Positions 1-8,035 of a stretch of 28,046 nucleotides of DNA are shown in pieces (positions within the stretch are counted from its first letter, which is position 1; each line of letters starts with the position of its first letter). The notes under the pieces are model-generated. The model was not told where the DNA came from. It searched no databases and saw only the letters and a program-made list of their open reading frames with translations. Source of the DNA: DAXETY01 sp051155755. Lineage in GTDB: Bacteria > Desulfobacterota > Desulfobacteria > Desulfobacterales > SG8-13. Location: positions 1-28,046 of the forward strand of contig DAXETY010000004.1 of the NCBI GenBank assembly GCA_051155755.1, given 5' to 3'. The position numbers and the translations under genes are program-made.

Positions 1-134
1 GCCCGACCGCGACGGTGACTTACGTAATGGCCCGGGAACTTCACGGGGACGCGGAATTCGCGGTGGCGGCCATATCGGCCAGCACCTTGCTCTCGGCGGT
101 TACCTTTGTCTTCTGGCTGAAGATGGCCGGATAA
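1..134 (+). CDS. AEC-family permease, C-terminal fragment (partial, 5' end outside window)
   Basis: An open frame enters from the left edge (first full codon at 3) and ends at TAA 132-134. About 43 residues are visible. They read as a polar stretch with YVMARELHGDAEFAV followed by a hydrophobic helix rich in S, T, L, V and F that ends in FWLKMAG. This layout (a conserved loop with a GGDAE-like motif, then a final membrane helix with an STLLS motif) is what I know from the C-terminus of auxin-efflux-carrier (AEC) family permeases. Those are inner-membrane carriers of uncertain substrate, often malate or other organic acids. The assignment rests on this short tail only, so another multi-pass permease is possible. 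Confidence 0.55.
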   Translation, partial: PTATVTYVMARELHGDAEFAVAAISASTLLSAVTFVFWLKMAG

Positions 135-172
135 ACCTCGTCTTATGTTGGCGCTGCAGTTTCTTCCGTTTT

Positions 173-324
173 GAGTGGTTTCGTAGAGCGGGTCACCGTA
201 CCTGCCTGTTGCTGTTCGCGTAAGGCGGAAAACCCGGCCGGCACGGTGGCCGGCCCTTCTACGGTTATGCGGGGCATCGAAGAGTGGTTTCGTAGAAGGG
301 CGGGTCACCGTACCCGCCCGTTGC
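173..324. repeat. Three REP-like palindromic units in alternating orientation
   Basis: The spacer after the permease carries three related units. Unit 1 (173-212) and unit 3 (282-324) share a GAGTGGTTTCGTAGA start, then a hairpin around a CACCGT loop, then GTTGC. Unit 3 has a perfect 8-bp stem: GGGCGGGT 298-305, loop CACCGT 306-311, ACCCGCCC 312-319. Unit 1 has a decayed stem. Unit 2 (about 233-262) is inverted: GGCCGGC 236-242, loop ACGGTG 243-248 (the reverse complement of CACCGT), GCCGGCC 249-255, then CTTCTAC, the reverse complement of GTAGAAG in unit 3. Alternating orientation is typical of REP/BIME clusters. I see no coding potential; the short open frame across the units is not gene-like. 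Confidence 0.7.
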
Positions 325-444
325 AGGTGGAACGTTCCGTTGCGATTGGGTCGACGCGAAGCGGTGCGAAGGGCCGATAAGTGGAAGCTGCGGTCGCAGG
401 CGGTTTGAGGCAAGAATCGAGTTTCAAAGACCGGCTTTTTGGCG

Positions 445-450
445 TATAGT
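445..450 (+). promoter_or_regulatory. Possible -10 element upstream of the epimerase pair
   Basis: TATAGT at 445-450 sits in a locally AT-rich stretch about 65 bp before the first epimerase start. A -35 element is poor (TTTCAA at 422-427 with a 17-bp spacer), so this is only a candidate sigma-70 promoter. Confidence 0.3.
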
Positions 451-516
451 ATTCATTTTGATTTTTCGGTGAGCACAATCAGCCCTACGAACTCATCCAA
501 TCGACGGGTTACCGCA

Positions 517-1461
517 ATGACATTTCCTTACAAAAAAGCACTGGTGACCGGCGGAGCCGGATTTATCGGTTCGCACCTGACTCAAGCGCTGCTGGAGGCC
601 GGATGCCGGGTGGTGGTGTTGGACGACCTGTCTTCCGGCAGTCGCGGCAATTTGACGGCCGTGGATAATCGCATCCGGTTCTTAGAGGGCGATGTTCGCG
701 ATTTCGAGGCGGTGGATGCAGCCGCGCAAGGCTGCGAGGCCGTGTTTCACCTGGCGGCGGTGGTTTCGGTCCCCCGCACGGTTGCAGAACCGCTGTTCTC
801 GGCGATGGTCAATGATGTCGGAACGCTGCACGTGTTCGAAGCCGCCCGGAGACAGCGGGCCGCGAGCCTGGTTTTTGCCAGCTCTTCGGCCGCCTATGGG
901 GATGATCCCCGGCAACCGAAGCACGAAGCCTTGATCCCGGAACCGCTCAGCCCCTATGCGGTTCAGAAAATCACCGGTGAACACTATGCTGGTGTTTACC
1001 ACCGCCTGTTCGGAATCAAAACCACCAGCCTGCGTTTTTTTAACGTGTACGGTCCGAGACAGGATCCGGGTTCCCCCTATTCGGGGGTGATCTCCATCTT
1101 CATGGACCGGGCCTGCCGGGACCGCGCACCGATCATCTACGGTGACGGCAGCCAGAGCCGGGATTTCGTTTACGTTCAGGACGTGGTCCGCGCCTGCCTG
1201 GACGCGGCCGCCTCCCCGAGCACGGGCGGTATGACCTTCAACGTCGGGACCGGCCGGGCCACCACCATTAATGAATTGTGGCAGACCATCGGCAAGTTGA
1301 GCGGCTGCCGCCGGCAGCCCGAATACGAACCGCCCCGGTCCGGAGATATCCTGCATTCCCTGGCGCAAATGGATCGGATACGCGCCGCGATCGGATTTGC
1401 GCCGCGGGTGACCCTCGAAGAAGGGCTTGCCCTGACCTATCAGTGGTACGGTGCGCAATAA
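517..1461 (+). CDS. NAD-dependent epimerase/dehydratase, UDP-glucose/UDP-GlcNAc 4-epimerase-like
   Basis: An extended SDR-family enzyme of 314 residues. The N-terminus has the Rossmann motif TGGAGFIGSH and an acidic end to the second strand (VLDDLSSG). The active site shows the serine motif FASSSAAYG and the catalytic YAVQK (Y-x3-K). The C-terminal half has RFFNVYGPRQDP and GDGSQSRDFVYVQDVV, the sugar-nucleotide binding segments typical of 4-epimerases of the GalE/WbpP group. The frame is open from 439, but similarity begins at MTFPYKKALVTGG, so I take ATG 517; no strong ribosome binding site is visible for either start. It stands 27 bp before a second epimerase, suggesting a small operon for activated sugars used in capsule, LPS or glycan synthesis. 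The exact substrate cannot be read from sequence. Confidence 0.9.
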   Translation: MTFPYKKALVTGGAGFIGSHLTQALLEAGCRVVVLDDLSSGSRGNLTAVDNRIRFLEGDVRDFEAVDAAAQGCEAVFHLAAVVSVPRTVAEPLFSAMVNDVGTLHVFEAARRQRAASLVFASSSAAYGDDPRQPKHEALIPEPLSPYAVQKITGEHYAGVYHRLFGIKTTSLRFFNVYGPRQDPGSPYSGVISIFMDRACRDRAPIIYGDGSQSRDFVYVQDVVRACLDAAASPSTGGMTFNVGTGRATTINELWQTIGKLSGCRRQPEYEPPRSGDILHSLAQMDRIRAAIGFAPRVTLEEGLALTYQWYGAQ

Positions 1462-1488
1462 CCTGCGACAATGCACGGGAATCAAACC

Positions 1489-2511
1489 ATGGAATTTTCC
1501 TACGAGCGAGCTCTGGTAACCGGCGCGGCCGGATTCATCGGGTTTCACCTGTCCCAGCGTCTGCTGCAGGACGGCTGTCAGGTGATCGGCCTCGACAATC
1601 TCAATCCGTATTACGACGTGCAGCTGAAGCGCGATCGACTAAAGCAGCTGCAGGCGGCCCCGGGTTTTACCTTTCACCAGGTCGATCTGGCCGATCGCCC
1701 CGCATTGCAGAGAATTTTTGAAACAACCGAACTCCAAGTGGTCATCAACATGGCGGCCCAGGCCGGTGTGCGATATTCGCTGGAGAACCCGCATGCCTAC
1801 GTGGAGGCCAACCTGGTCGGATTCGTCAATCTGCTGGAATGCTGCCGGCACCAACAGATGCAACACCTGGTGTTCGCATCGTCCAGCTCGGTGTACGGGG
1901 CCAACACCCGCATGCCGTTTTCGGTCCACCACAACGTCGACCACCCGGTGTCCCTGTACGCGGCCACCAAGAAATCCAACGAATTGCTGGCGCACACCTA
2001 CAGCCACCTATACAATTTGCCGTGCACCGGGCTGCGCTTTTTTACGGTGTACGGCCCCTGGGGCCGACCCGACATGGCCCTGTTTTTATTTACCAAGGCC
2101 ATCCTGGAAGACCGGCCCATCCAGGTGTTCAACCACGGCCGCATGCGGCGGGATTTTACCTACATCGACGACATTGTCGAAGGGGTGGTGCGGGTGACGC
2201 GGCGATTGCCGCAGTCAAATCCAAGCTGGAAGGGCGATGACCCCGATCCGGGCACCTCCTATGCGCCCTACCGCATTTACAACATCGGCAACAACCAGCC
2301 CGTAGAGCTTATGGCGTTTATCGCCGCCATTGAAACCGCGCTGGGCAAAACCGCGCGAAAGGAGATGCGGGAATTGCAGCCCGGGGATGTGCCCGCCACC
2401 TATGCCGACATTGACGACCTGATCGAGGATGTCGGCTTCAAACCGAGCACTCCCATCGATGTCGGCATCCGGCGGTTTGTCAAGTGGTACAAAGAGTACT
2501 ACCTGAAATGA
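1489..2511 (+). CDS. NAD-dependent epimerase, UDP-glucuronate 4-epimerase-like
   Basis: An SDR-family enzyme of 340 residues. It has TGAAGFIGFHL for NAD binding, DNLNPYYDVQLKRDRL after strand 2, the serine motif ASSSSVYG, the catalytic YAATKKSNE, and then TVYGPWGRPDMALF and RRDFTYIDDIVEGV. The NPYYDxxLK and GPWGRPDMA signatures, and a C-terminus ending in KWYKEYY, are characteristic of the UDP-glucuronate 4-epimerase (CapI/GAE) group. That group converts UDP-glucuronate to UDP-galacturonate for surface polysaccharides. An ATG at 1471 is in frame, but only 1489 has a GGGA-like site upstream. It lies close behind the first epimerase; both probably supply one glycan pathway whose transferases are not in this window. 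Confidence 0.9.
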   Translation: MEFSYERALVTGAAGFIGFHLSQRLLQDGCQVIGLDNLNPYYDVQLKRDRLKQLQAAPGFTFHQVDLADRPALQRIFETTELQVVINMAAQAGVRYSLENPHAYVEANLVGFVNLLECCRHQQMQHLVFASSSSVYGANTRMPFSVHHNVDHPVSLYAATKKSNELLAHTYSHLYNLPCTGLRFFTVYGPWGRPDMALFLFTKAILEDRPIQVFNHGRMRRDFTYIDDIVEGVVRVTRRLPQSNPSWKGDDPDPGTSYAPYRIYNIGNNQPVELMAFIAAIETALGKTARKEMRELQPGDVPATYADIDDLIEDVGFKPSTPIDVGIRRFVKWYKEYYLK

Positions 2512-2538
2512 AAAATGCCACCGAAAGGAGATGTCCGC

Positions 2539-3327
2539 ATGCGAATTGCAGTCAACGATACCCAAATCAATTACGAAATGACCGGACGCCCCGACGGACA
2601 GGCGGTCATGCTGAGCCATTCCCTGGCGACGAGTCTCGAACTGTGGACACCCCAGATGGCAGTTCTTGAGCCGCATTATCGGGTGGTACGCTATGACACC
2701 CGGGGGCACGGCGACAGTGACGTGTCCCCGGGCCCTTACAGTCTGGAGCAGATGGCCGATGATGCGGCCGGCCTGATGGATGCCCTGGGCATCGGTGCGG
2801 TTCATTTTGCCGGGATTTCCATGGGGGGCATGATCGGCCAGATCCTGGCATTGCGTCATCCGGAGCGACTCCGCAGCCTGGTGCTCAGCGACACCACCGC
2901 TACAATCCCCGCAGATGCCCAGCCGGCCTGGCAGGAGCGCATCGAAGCGGTCCGGAGAAAAGGCATGCAGGCCGTGGTGACCGCGACATTGGAACGCTGG
3001 TTCACCGACGCCTACCGCGAACCGATGCCGCCGGAAGTAAAGCGCATCCGGGATTTGATTCTGTCCACACCCCCGGAAGGCTTTATCGCCTGCAGCGAGG
3101 CAATCCGGCGCCTGGATTGCCTGGACCGGCTGGCCGAGGTCGATACGCCCACTCTCATCCTGGTTGGAGAACAGGACCCGGGCACACCGGTTGCGGACTC
3201 GGAAGCCATTCACGGCCGCATCCGTGATTCGAAACTTGCAGTGATTCCTTCCGCGGCCCATCTCTGCAACGTGGAGCAGGCCGAAGTTTTCAACCGCCTC
3301 CTGCTCGAATTTTTAAAAAGTCACTGA
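2539..3327 (+). CDS. Alpha/beta hydrolase, 3-oxoadipate enol-lactonase-like
   Basis: A 262-residue alpha/beta-hydrolase-fold protein. Visible are the oxyanion-hole region (MLSHSLATSLELW), YDTRGHGDSD before the nucleophile elbow, the nucleophile serine in AGISMGGMIGQ, the acid in LVGEQDPGTPV and the histidine in SAAHLCNVEQ, so the Ser-Asp-His triad is complete. The PcaD-like family hydrolyses beta-ketoadipate enol-lactone, but family members of this type are often broad esterases, so the substrate is unknown. The start is set by AAAGGAG at 2524-2530, nine bases before ATG 2539; the frame extends to 2515 without such a site. It begins 27 bp after the epimerase stop and may be co-transcribed, though no pathway link is evident. 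Confidence 0.88.
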   Translation: MRIAVNDTQINYEMTGRPDGQAVMLSHSLATSLELWTPQMAVLEPHYRVVRYDTRGHGDSDVSPGPYSLEQMADDAAGLMDALGIGAVHFAGISMGGMIGQILALRHPERLRSLVLSDTTATIPADAQPAWQERIEAVRRKGMQAVVTATLERWFTDAYREPMPPEVKRIRDLILSTPPEGFIACSEAIRRLDCLDRLAEVDTPTLILVGEQDPGTPVADSEAIHGRIRDSKLAVIPSAAHLCNVEQAEVFNRLLLEFLKSH

Positions 3328-3509
3328 ATACCTCAACTTTTCGACCCCCCTGCAAAATTCCACTGCATTTTCGTCCCGCGCTGCGACCGCGGTTGATCCA
3401 AGCCGGGACCCGCCTCACCATTTTTTCACAAAATCCTACTATGCCGCTAACGCCGATAGGCAACGGATGATCATGGATATCCGCCTGACGATAGAGTCGT
3501 TCGTTGTTC

Positions 3510-3557
3510 GGTGCATTCCCCGGACGGCAATGGGGGAAGGGCGCCTGGAGACCTGCC
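3510..3557 (+). promoter_or_regulatory. B12-box-like motif in the leader of the large secreted protein (possible cobalamin riboswitch remnant or variant)
   Basis: The 297-bp spacer 3328-3624 has no gene. At 3542-3557 it reads CGCCTGGAGACCTGCC, which differs at two positions from the B12-box consensus (AGYCMGGAGACCTGCC) of cobalamin riboswitches. Upstream, GGTG, TCC and GACGG (3510-3526) resemble other core pieces, but the expected GCNRCTGT segment between them is not visible. The motif ends about 68 bases before the start codon of the next gene. Nothing else in the spacer was recognised. A chance match or a degenerate aptamer is quite possible. Confidence 0.25.
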
Positions 3558-3624
3558 GCTGTATCGCCCGGTGGTATGCTTTTTGATTTTCATAAATCCG
3601 CCGAAATGAGGAAAAGGAGGTCCG

Positions 3625-6600
3625 ATGAAAAAATGGTTCGGTATTGCCGCCACAATTGCCGTCACCGCCTTGCTGATCGTGTCGCTTTCGACCGAGGTAC
3701 AGGCCTTTCAATTACAAATTTTACACGCTTCCGACCTGGAGGGCGGCGTTGAAGCCGTCGCCCCCACATCCGAGGATGCCTTCGGCCGCGCACCGAATTT
3801 TGCCGCCGTGGTCGAGGCCCTGGAGGCCGATGCGGCCGCAGCGGCCATCGCTTCGGTGCTCATCTCGGCCGGGGACAATTATATCCCCGGGCCCATATTC
3901 GAGGCCGGCGGAGATGGTTCGCTGCGGGCTGATTATCAGTTCTTTTACCAGGATCTCTTCAACGAACCGGGGCTGACCAACATCCGCGAAGGCGCCGGCC
4001 GGGTGGATATCTCCATCATGGCGGCCATCGGTTTCGATGCCTCGGCTTTCGGGAACCACGAATTCGATGCCGGTACCGGCGCCGTGGCCGGCATCATCGG
4101 CACCGACATTCGGGGCGCCGGACTCGGCGATGTCCGCTGGCTGGGTTCCCAGTTCCCGTATTTGAGCGCCAACCTGGATTTCGGCGGCGACGTCGACCTC
4201 TCCGGCCTGTTCACGGCGGAAATTCTTTCCAGCACGGATTTTCAGTCCACTCCCGACGATCTAACCGCCGTCGCAACGGCCCCGAAAATCGCGCCGGCCG
4301 CCGTGGTCGAGCGCGGCGGACAGGTGATCGGCATTGTGGGCGGCACGACACCGCTGCTTGAAAGCATCTCTTCTCCGGGCGACGTGACCGTCAAGGACCC
4401 GGGTGCCGGAACCAACGACATGGACGCACTGGCTGCGATCCTGCAGCCGGTGATCGACGACGTCATCGACGGCGCCGATGATATGCCGGGGACGGCCGAT
4501 GACGTCAACATCATCATCCTGACCACCCATCTGCAGCAGCTCGCCCTGGAAGAAGCCCTGATCGGCAAGCTCAGCGGCGTGGACATCGTGATCGCCGGCG
4601 GTTCGGACACCCTGCTGGCCGACGCCACCGATCGGCTCCGCCCCGGTGACGTGGCCGCCGGAGACTACCCCCTCCAAACAACCAACCTGGACGGCGATCC
4701 GGCGCTGATCGTCAGCACCGACGGCCAGTATGCCTACGTGGGCCGCCTGGTGGTGGAATTCGACAGCAGCGGGGTCGTTCTGCCGGCCAGCCTCGATCCC
4801 GCCGTCAGCGGCGTGTTTGCCACCGACGACACCGGGGTCGAAGCGCTCTGGGCAACGGCGGACCCCTTTGCCGCCGGCACCAAGGCCGCGCTGGTGCGCA
4901 CCTTGCGCGACCCGCTCTATGACGTCATTCAAGCCAAGGACGGCAACATTTTCGGGATCACCGACGTCTATCTGGACGGCCGGCGCGAAAGTGTCCGCAC
5001 CCAGGAGACCAACCTCGGCGACCTCACCGCCGACGCCAACCTTGCCGCAGCGCGCGCCGTCGACGGCCGCGTTCGGGTGTCCATCAAAAACGGCGGCGGC
5101 ATTCGGGCCGCCATCGGCCAGGTCATTGAAGTCGCCCCGGGCGAATACGTCTTCGGTCCCCCTCCGGCCAACCCGGCCGTGGGCAAAAAGGAGGGCGAAA
5201 TATCCCAGCTGGACGTCGAAAACACCCTGCGCTTCAACAACTTGCTCACCCTGCTCACCCTGACTGCCGACGGCTTGAAACAGGTCCTGGAGCACGGGGT
5301 TGCCGCCACGGCACCCGGTCAAACCCCGGGACAGTTTCCCCAGGTGGGCGGCATCGCGTTCAGCTTCGACCCGGCCGCACCGGCCGGCAGCCGCATCCAG
5401 TCCGCCGCCCTTATCGACGGGGAAGGCAACCAGGTTGAAACCCTGGTGCAAAACGGAATCGTGGCGGGTGATCCCAACCGCCCCATACGCATCGTGACCC
5501 TCAATTTCCTGGCCGGGGGAGGCGACAGCTATCCCTTTCCGGCCCTCGCGGCCGATGTCGTGGACACCGCCATCGGCGAACAGACCGCCCTGGCGGACTA
5601 CCTGTCCGCCAACTTTGCGACGGTTCCCTACAACCAGGAAGAATTGCCGCCCGGTCAGGACCCGCGCATCCAGAACCTGGCATTGCGCGGCGACACGGTC
5701 CTGGCGCCGGCGGCCGCCAACAGGCTCAAGCTGCGCGCTCTGGATCAGCTGCCCGTCCCCAGCGCCGAAATCGTGGCCCACGATGCGGTCAGCCAGCGTT
5801 TGTTCGTTACCGGCAGCGGCCTGGATGTGATCGATTTCAGCGATCCATCCAGCCTTGTGATCATTGGAAATTATGACATCGGAGACACCACCAGCGTGGC
5901 CGTGAAAAACGGCATCATTGCCGCGGCCGTGCCGGCGACGCCGGAGACCGACCCGGGCAAGGTGGTTTTCCTGGATGCATCCGGCGCCACTTTGAAAGAA
6001 ATCACCGTCGGCGCTCTGCCCGACATGCTGACCTTCACTCCGGACGGCACCAAAGTGCTGGTGGCCAACGAGGGCGAGCCCGACGGCGGGATCGATCCGC
6101 GCGGTTCGGTGAGCATCATCGATGTCTCCGGCGGTGCAGCCAATGCAGCCTTGATCGCCACGGCCGATTTCAGCGCCTTCGATGGCCAGGAGGATGCCCT
6201 GCGCAGCCAGGGGGTGCGCATTTTCCCCGGCAAGAGCGTGTCCGAGGATGTTGAGCCCGAATACATCGCCGTTGCGCCGGACGGCAGCACGGCCCTGGTC
6301 ACCCTGCAGGAGGCCAATGCCGTGGGCATTCTGGATTTGGCGAGCAATACCTTCGCCGCACCCGTGGCCCTGGGACTGAAAGACCACTCGGCTGCCGGCA
6401 ACGGTATGGATGCCGGCGACCGCGACGACCGGATCAACATTCGAAACTGGCCGGGGTTCGGCATGTACATGCCCGATGCGATCGCCGCCTACCAGGCGAA
6501 CGGAATGACCTACTACATCACCGCCAACGAGGGCGACGACCGCGGTGAAGACGAGCGCATCGCCGATCTGCCCCTCGATCCGACGGTCTTTCCGGATGCC

Positions 6601-7302
6601 GCCGCCCTGCAATCGGATGAAAACCTGGGTCGGCTGGGGGTGTCCAGCATCGACGGATTGAACGCGGCCGGCACCGCCTTTGAAATGCTGTATGCCTATG
6701 GGGCCCGTTCGTTTACCATCTGGAGCGACGCTGCGACCCGGGTATACGACAGCGGCGATGACTTCGGCCGCATTACCGCCAACCTGACCCCGGCCCTGTT
6801 CAATACCGACGACGGCGACCCGGCCGAGTTCGACAGCCGCTCGGACAACAAGGGCGCCGAGCCCGAAGGGGTGATCACCGCGGTCATCGCCGATCGAACC
6901 TACGCATTTGTCGGCCTCGAGCGGGCCGGCGGCGGGGTGATGATCTACGACGTGACCGATCCGGCCGCGCCGGTCTTCGACCAGTACGTGCGGCGGGAAG
7001 GGGACATCTCCCCCGAAGGCCTGCTCTTCGTCGATGCTCCGGACGGACCGGAGGGCAAGCGCTATCTGGTGGTGGCCAACGAGGTCAGCTCCACCCTGAG
7101 CGTTTTCGAAATCACGGTGGCCGGCGATCTCAACGGGGACGGCCTTGTGGATGCATCCGACCGCAGCATCATTCGGGCCGCCTTCGGGACCGCCTCCGGG
7201 GAAGCCGGATTCGTGCCTGCGGCCGATTACGACAACGACGGCACCATCACATTCAACGATTACCGCCAGTGGTACGTCTTTGCCAAAAACGCGAACCGCT
7301 GA
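3625..7302 (+). CDS. Secreted multidomain protein: 5'-nucleotidase-type phosphoesterase + choice-of-anchor I + dockerin-like tail
   Basis: 1225 residues, with AAGGAGG just before ATG 3625. A signal peptide (about 1-27, cut after VQA) points to export. Residues about 28-400 form a calcineurin-like phosphoesterase: ILHASDLEGG (His34, Asp37), SAGDN (Asp84), GNHEFD (144-148) and TTHLQQ. About 430-690 is the 5'-nucleotidase C-terminal domain (NGGGIRAAIG; NTLRFNNLL). About 715-1165 is a beta-propeller of the choice-of-anchor I type (NEGEPDGG; EPEYIAVAPDGS; NKGAEPEGV). The last 60 residues hold two EF-hand-like loops, DLNGDGLVDASD (1168-1179) and DYDNDGTITFND (1201-1212), as in type I dockerins. Two usual metal ligands differ: DxH is D-L-E and GGHxH is GGSDT. 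The likely role is extracellular phosphate-ester hydrolysis, with the tail docking to a partner such as the next gene's product. Confidence 0.88.
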   Translation: MKKWFGIAATIAVTALLIVSLSTEVQAFQLQILHASDLEGGVEAVAPTSEDAFGRAPNFAAVVEALEADAAAAAIASVLISAGDNYIPGPIFEAGGDGSLRADYQFFYQDLFNEPGLTNIREGAGRVDISIMAAIGFDASAFGNHEFDAGTGAVAGIIGTDIRGAGLGDVRWLGSQFPYLSANLDFGGDVDLSGLFTAEILSSTDFQSTPDDLTAVATAPKIAPAAVVERGGQVIGIVGGTTPLLESISSPGDVTVKDPGAGTNDMDALAAILQPVIDDVIDGADDMPGTADDVNIIILTTHLQQLALEEALIGKLSGVDIVIAGGSDTLLADATDRLRPGDVAAGDYPLQTTNLDGDPALIVSTDGQYAYVGRLVVEFDSSGVVLPASLDPAVSGVFATDDTGVEALWATADPFAAGTKAALVRTLRDPLYDVIQAKDGNIFGITDVYLDGRRESVRTQETNLGDLTADANLAAARAVDGRVRVSIKNGGGIRAAIGQVIEVAPGEYVFGPPPANPAVGKKEGEISQLDVENTLRFNNLLTLLTLTADGLKQVLEHGVAATAPGQTPGQFPQVGGIAFSFDPAAPAGSRIQSAALIDGEGNQVETLVQNGIVAGDPNRPIRIVTLNFLAGGGDSYPFPALAADVVDTAIGEQTALADYLSANFATVPYNQEELPPGQDPRIQNLALRGDTVLAPAAANRLKLRALDQLPVPSAEIVAHDAVSQRLFVTGSGLDVIDFSDPSSLVIIGNYDIGDTTSVAVKNGIIAAAVPATPETDPGKVVFLDASGATLKEITVGALPDMLTFTPDGTKVLVANEGEPDGGIDPRGSVSIIDVSGGAANAALIATADFSAFDGQEDALRSQGVRIFPGKSVSEDVEPEYIAVAPDGSTALVTLQEANAVGILDLASNTFAAPVALGLKDHSAAGNGMDAGDRDDRINIRNWPGFGMYMPDAIAAYQANGMTYYITANEGDDRGEDERIADLPLDPTVFPDAAALQSDENLGRLGVSSIDGLNAAGTAFEMLYAYGARSFTIWSDAATRVYDSGDDFGRITANLTPALFNTDDGDPAEFDSRSDNKGAEPEGVITAVIADRTYAFVGLERAGGGVMIYDVTDPAAPVFDQYVRREGDISPEGLLFVDAPDGPEGKRYLVVANEVSSTLSVFEITVAGDLNGDGLVDASDRSIIRAAFGTASGEAGFVPAADYDNDGTITFNDYRQWYVFAKNANR

Positions 7303-7322
7303 TTCAAACAGGTGCGGCCGGT

Positions 7323-7348
7323 GCCGCGATTCCACCCGGGAATCCGGC
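7323..7348 (+). other. Hairpin between the dockerin-like and cohesin-like genes
   Basis: GCCG 7323-7326 and GATTCC 7328-7333 pair with GGAATC 7339-7344 and CGGC 7345-7348 around a five-base loop, with one bulged C. No T-run follows directly, so it is more likely an mRNA processing or stability element, or a partial attenuator, than a full terminator. Confidence 0.4.
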
Positions 7349-7397
7349 CCGGCCGCTTTCACGAACTTTTTCAAAAAATACAGAAGGGAATCCAACC

Positions 7398-7973
7398 ATG
7401 AAAAGACTTGCAGGTGCCATCGGCATTGCAGCCGCGCTGCTGATTCTGATCACCGGGGCCCCGGTCCAAGCGGCTACGGTTAGTTTCGAATTCCTAGACG
7501 ACCGCATCCTGCCCAACGAGAGTTTTCAGATCGAAGTCTTCGCCCAGGCAGACGCCAGCTTCGGCGACCTGACCGCTTTCGGTTTCAACGTCGATCCCGA
7601 CAACTTGCTGGAGCCGATCACCTTCGATGGATACCTGATCGGACCGGATTACGACGACGAAGGCGGCATCTTTCCGGTGGACGTGGCCGGAAGCAAGATC
7701 GATCCGTTTACTTCCAACGCCGGCGACAACGTGCTGCTGGCCACCCTCGAATTCACCGCCGGTGCGATGCCGGGTATCTACCCCTTGGAAATCGAAGGCC
7801 TGTTTGACTCTCTCGCCGGATCCGGCGGGTTTTATGAAAACTTCGACGCCGACCTGGTCGGCACCACGGACGTCAATGTCGTTCCCATTCCCGCCGCGGC
7901 CTGGCTGCTGGTTTCCGGGCTTCTGGGAATTATCGGAGTCCGGCGTTACAAGACGGGTGGAAATGTGGCATAG
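7398..7973 (+). CDS. Exported cohesin-like protein with VPLPA-CTERM sorting signal
   Basis: 191 residues from ATG 7398, preceded by AAGGGAA; the frame continues upstream but similarity starts at MKRLAGAIGI. Residues 1-25 are a signal peptide (cut after VQA). Residues about 26-160 look like a cohesin-type beta sandwich: FEFLDDRILPNESFQIEVFA, an acidic middle, then NVLLATLEFTAG and GIYPLEIEGLFDS. The C-terminus reads VPIPAAAWLLVSGLLGIIGV followed by RRYK: motif, membrane helix and basic end, matching the VPLPA-CTERM signal handled by exosortase/archaeosortase systems. The cohesin assignment is by pattern only. Its place 95 bp behind a gene with a dockerin-like tail supports a partner role. The exosortase itself is not in this window. 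Confidence 0.75.
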   Translation: MKRLAGAIGIAAALLILITGAPVQAATVSFEFLDDRILPNESFQIEVFAQADASFGDLTAFGFNVDPDNLLEPITFDGYLIGPDYDDEGGIFPVDVAGSKIDPFTSNAGDNVLLATLEFTAGAMPGIYPLEIEGLFDSLAGSGGFYENFDADLVGTTDVNVVPIPAAAWLLVSGLLGIIGVRRYKTGGNVA

Positions 7974-7995
7974 ATCTTAGGGGTGATACGAAAAG

Positions 7996-8028
7996 AAATG
8001 GGCCGGAGGATCGATCTCCGGCCCATTT
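7996..8028. terminator. Bidirectional intrinsic terminator
   Basis: A perfect 13-bp stem (AAATGGGCCGGAG 7996-8008; CTCCGGCCCATTT 8016-8028) has a seven-base loop. On the plus strand it is followed by GATTTTGT and ends the cohesin-like gene. On the minus strand it is followed by CTTTTCG and ends the folC/tRNA-Arg transcript. Confidence 0.85.
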
Positions 8029-8035
8029 GATTTTG

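Noticed and set aside
171..380. Short plus-strand open frame of 69 residues before the epimerases
   Set aside because: It lies over the palindromic repeat units, has no ribosome site and its sequence is that of the repeats.
3328..3480. Possible terminator after the hydrolase, or a cyclic-di-GMP riboswitch
   Set aside because: Only short, long-looped GCGG/CCGC pairing before a six-T run, and no GEMM core could be recognised.
4261..7395. A 1044-residue open frame on the minus strand, antisense to the secreted phosphoesterase gene
   Set aside because: The plus-strand product has a clear signal peptide and several domains; the antisense frame has no recognisable motif and is what GC-rich codon usage leaves open.
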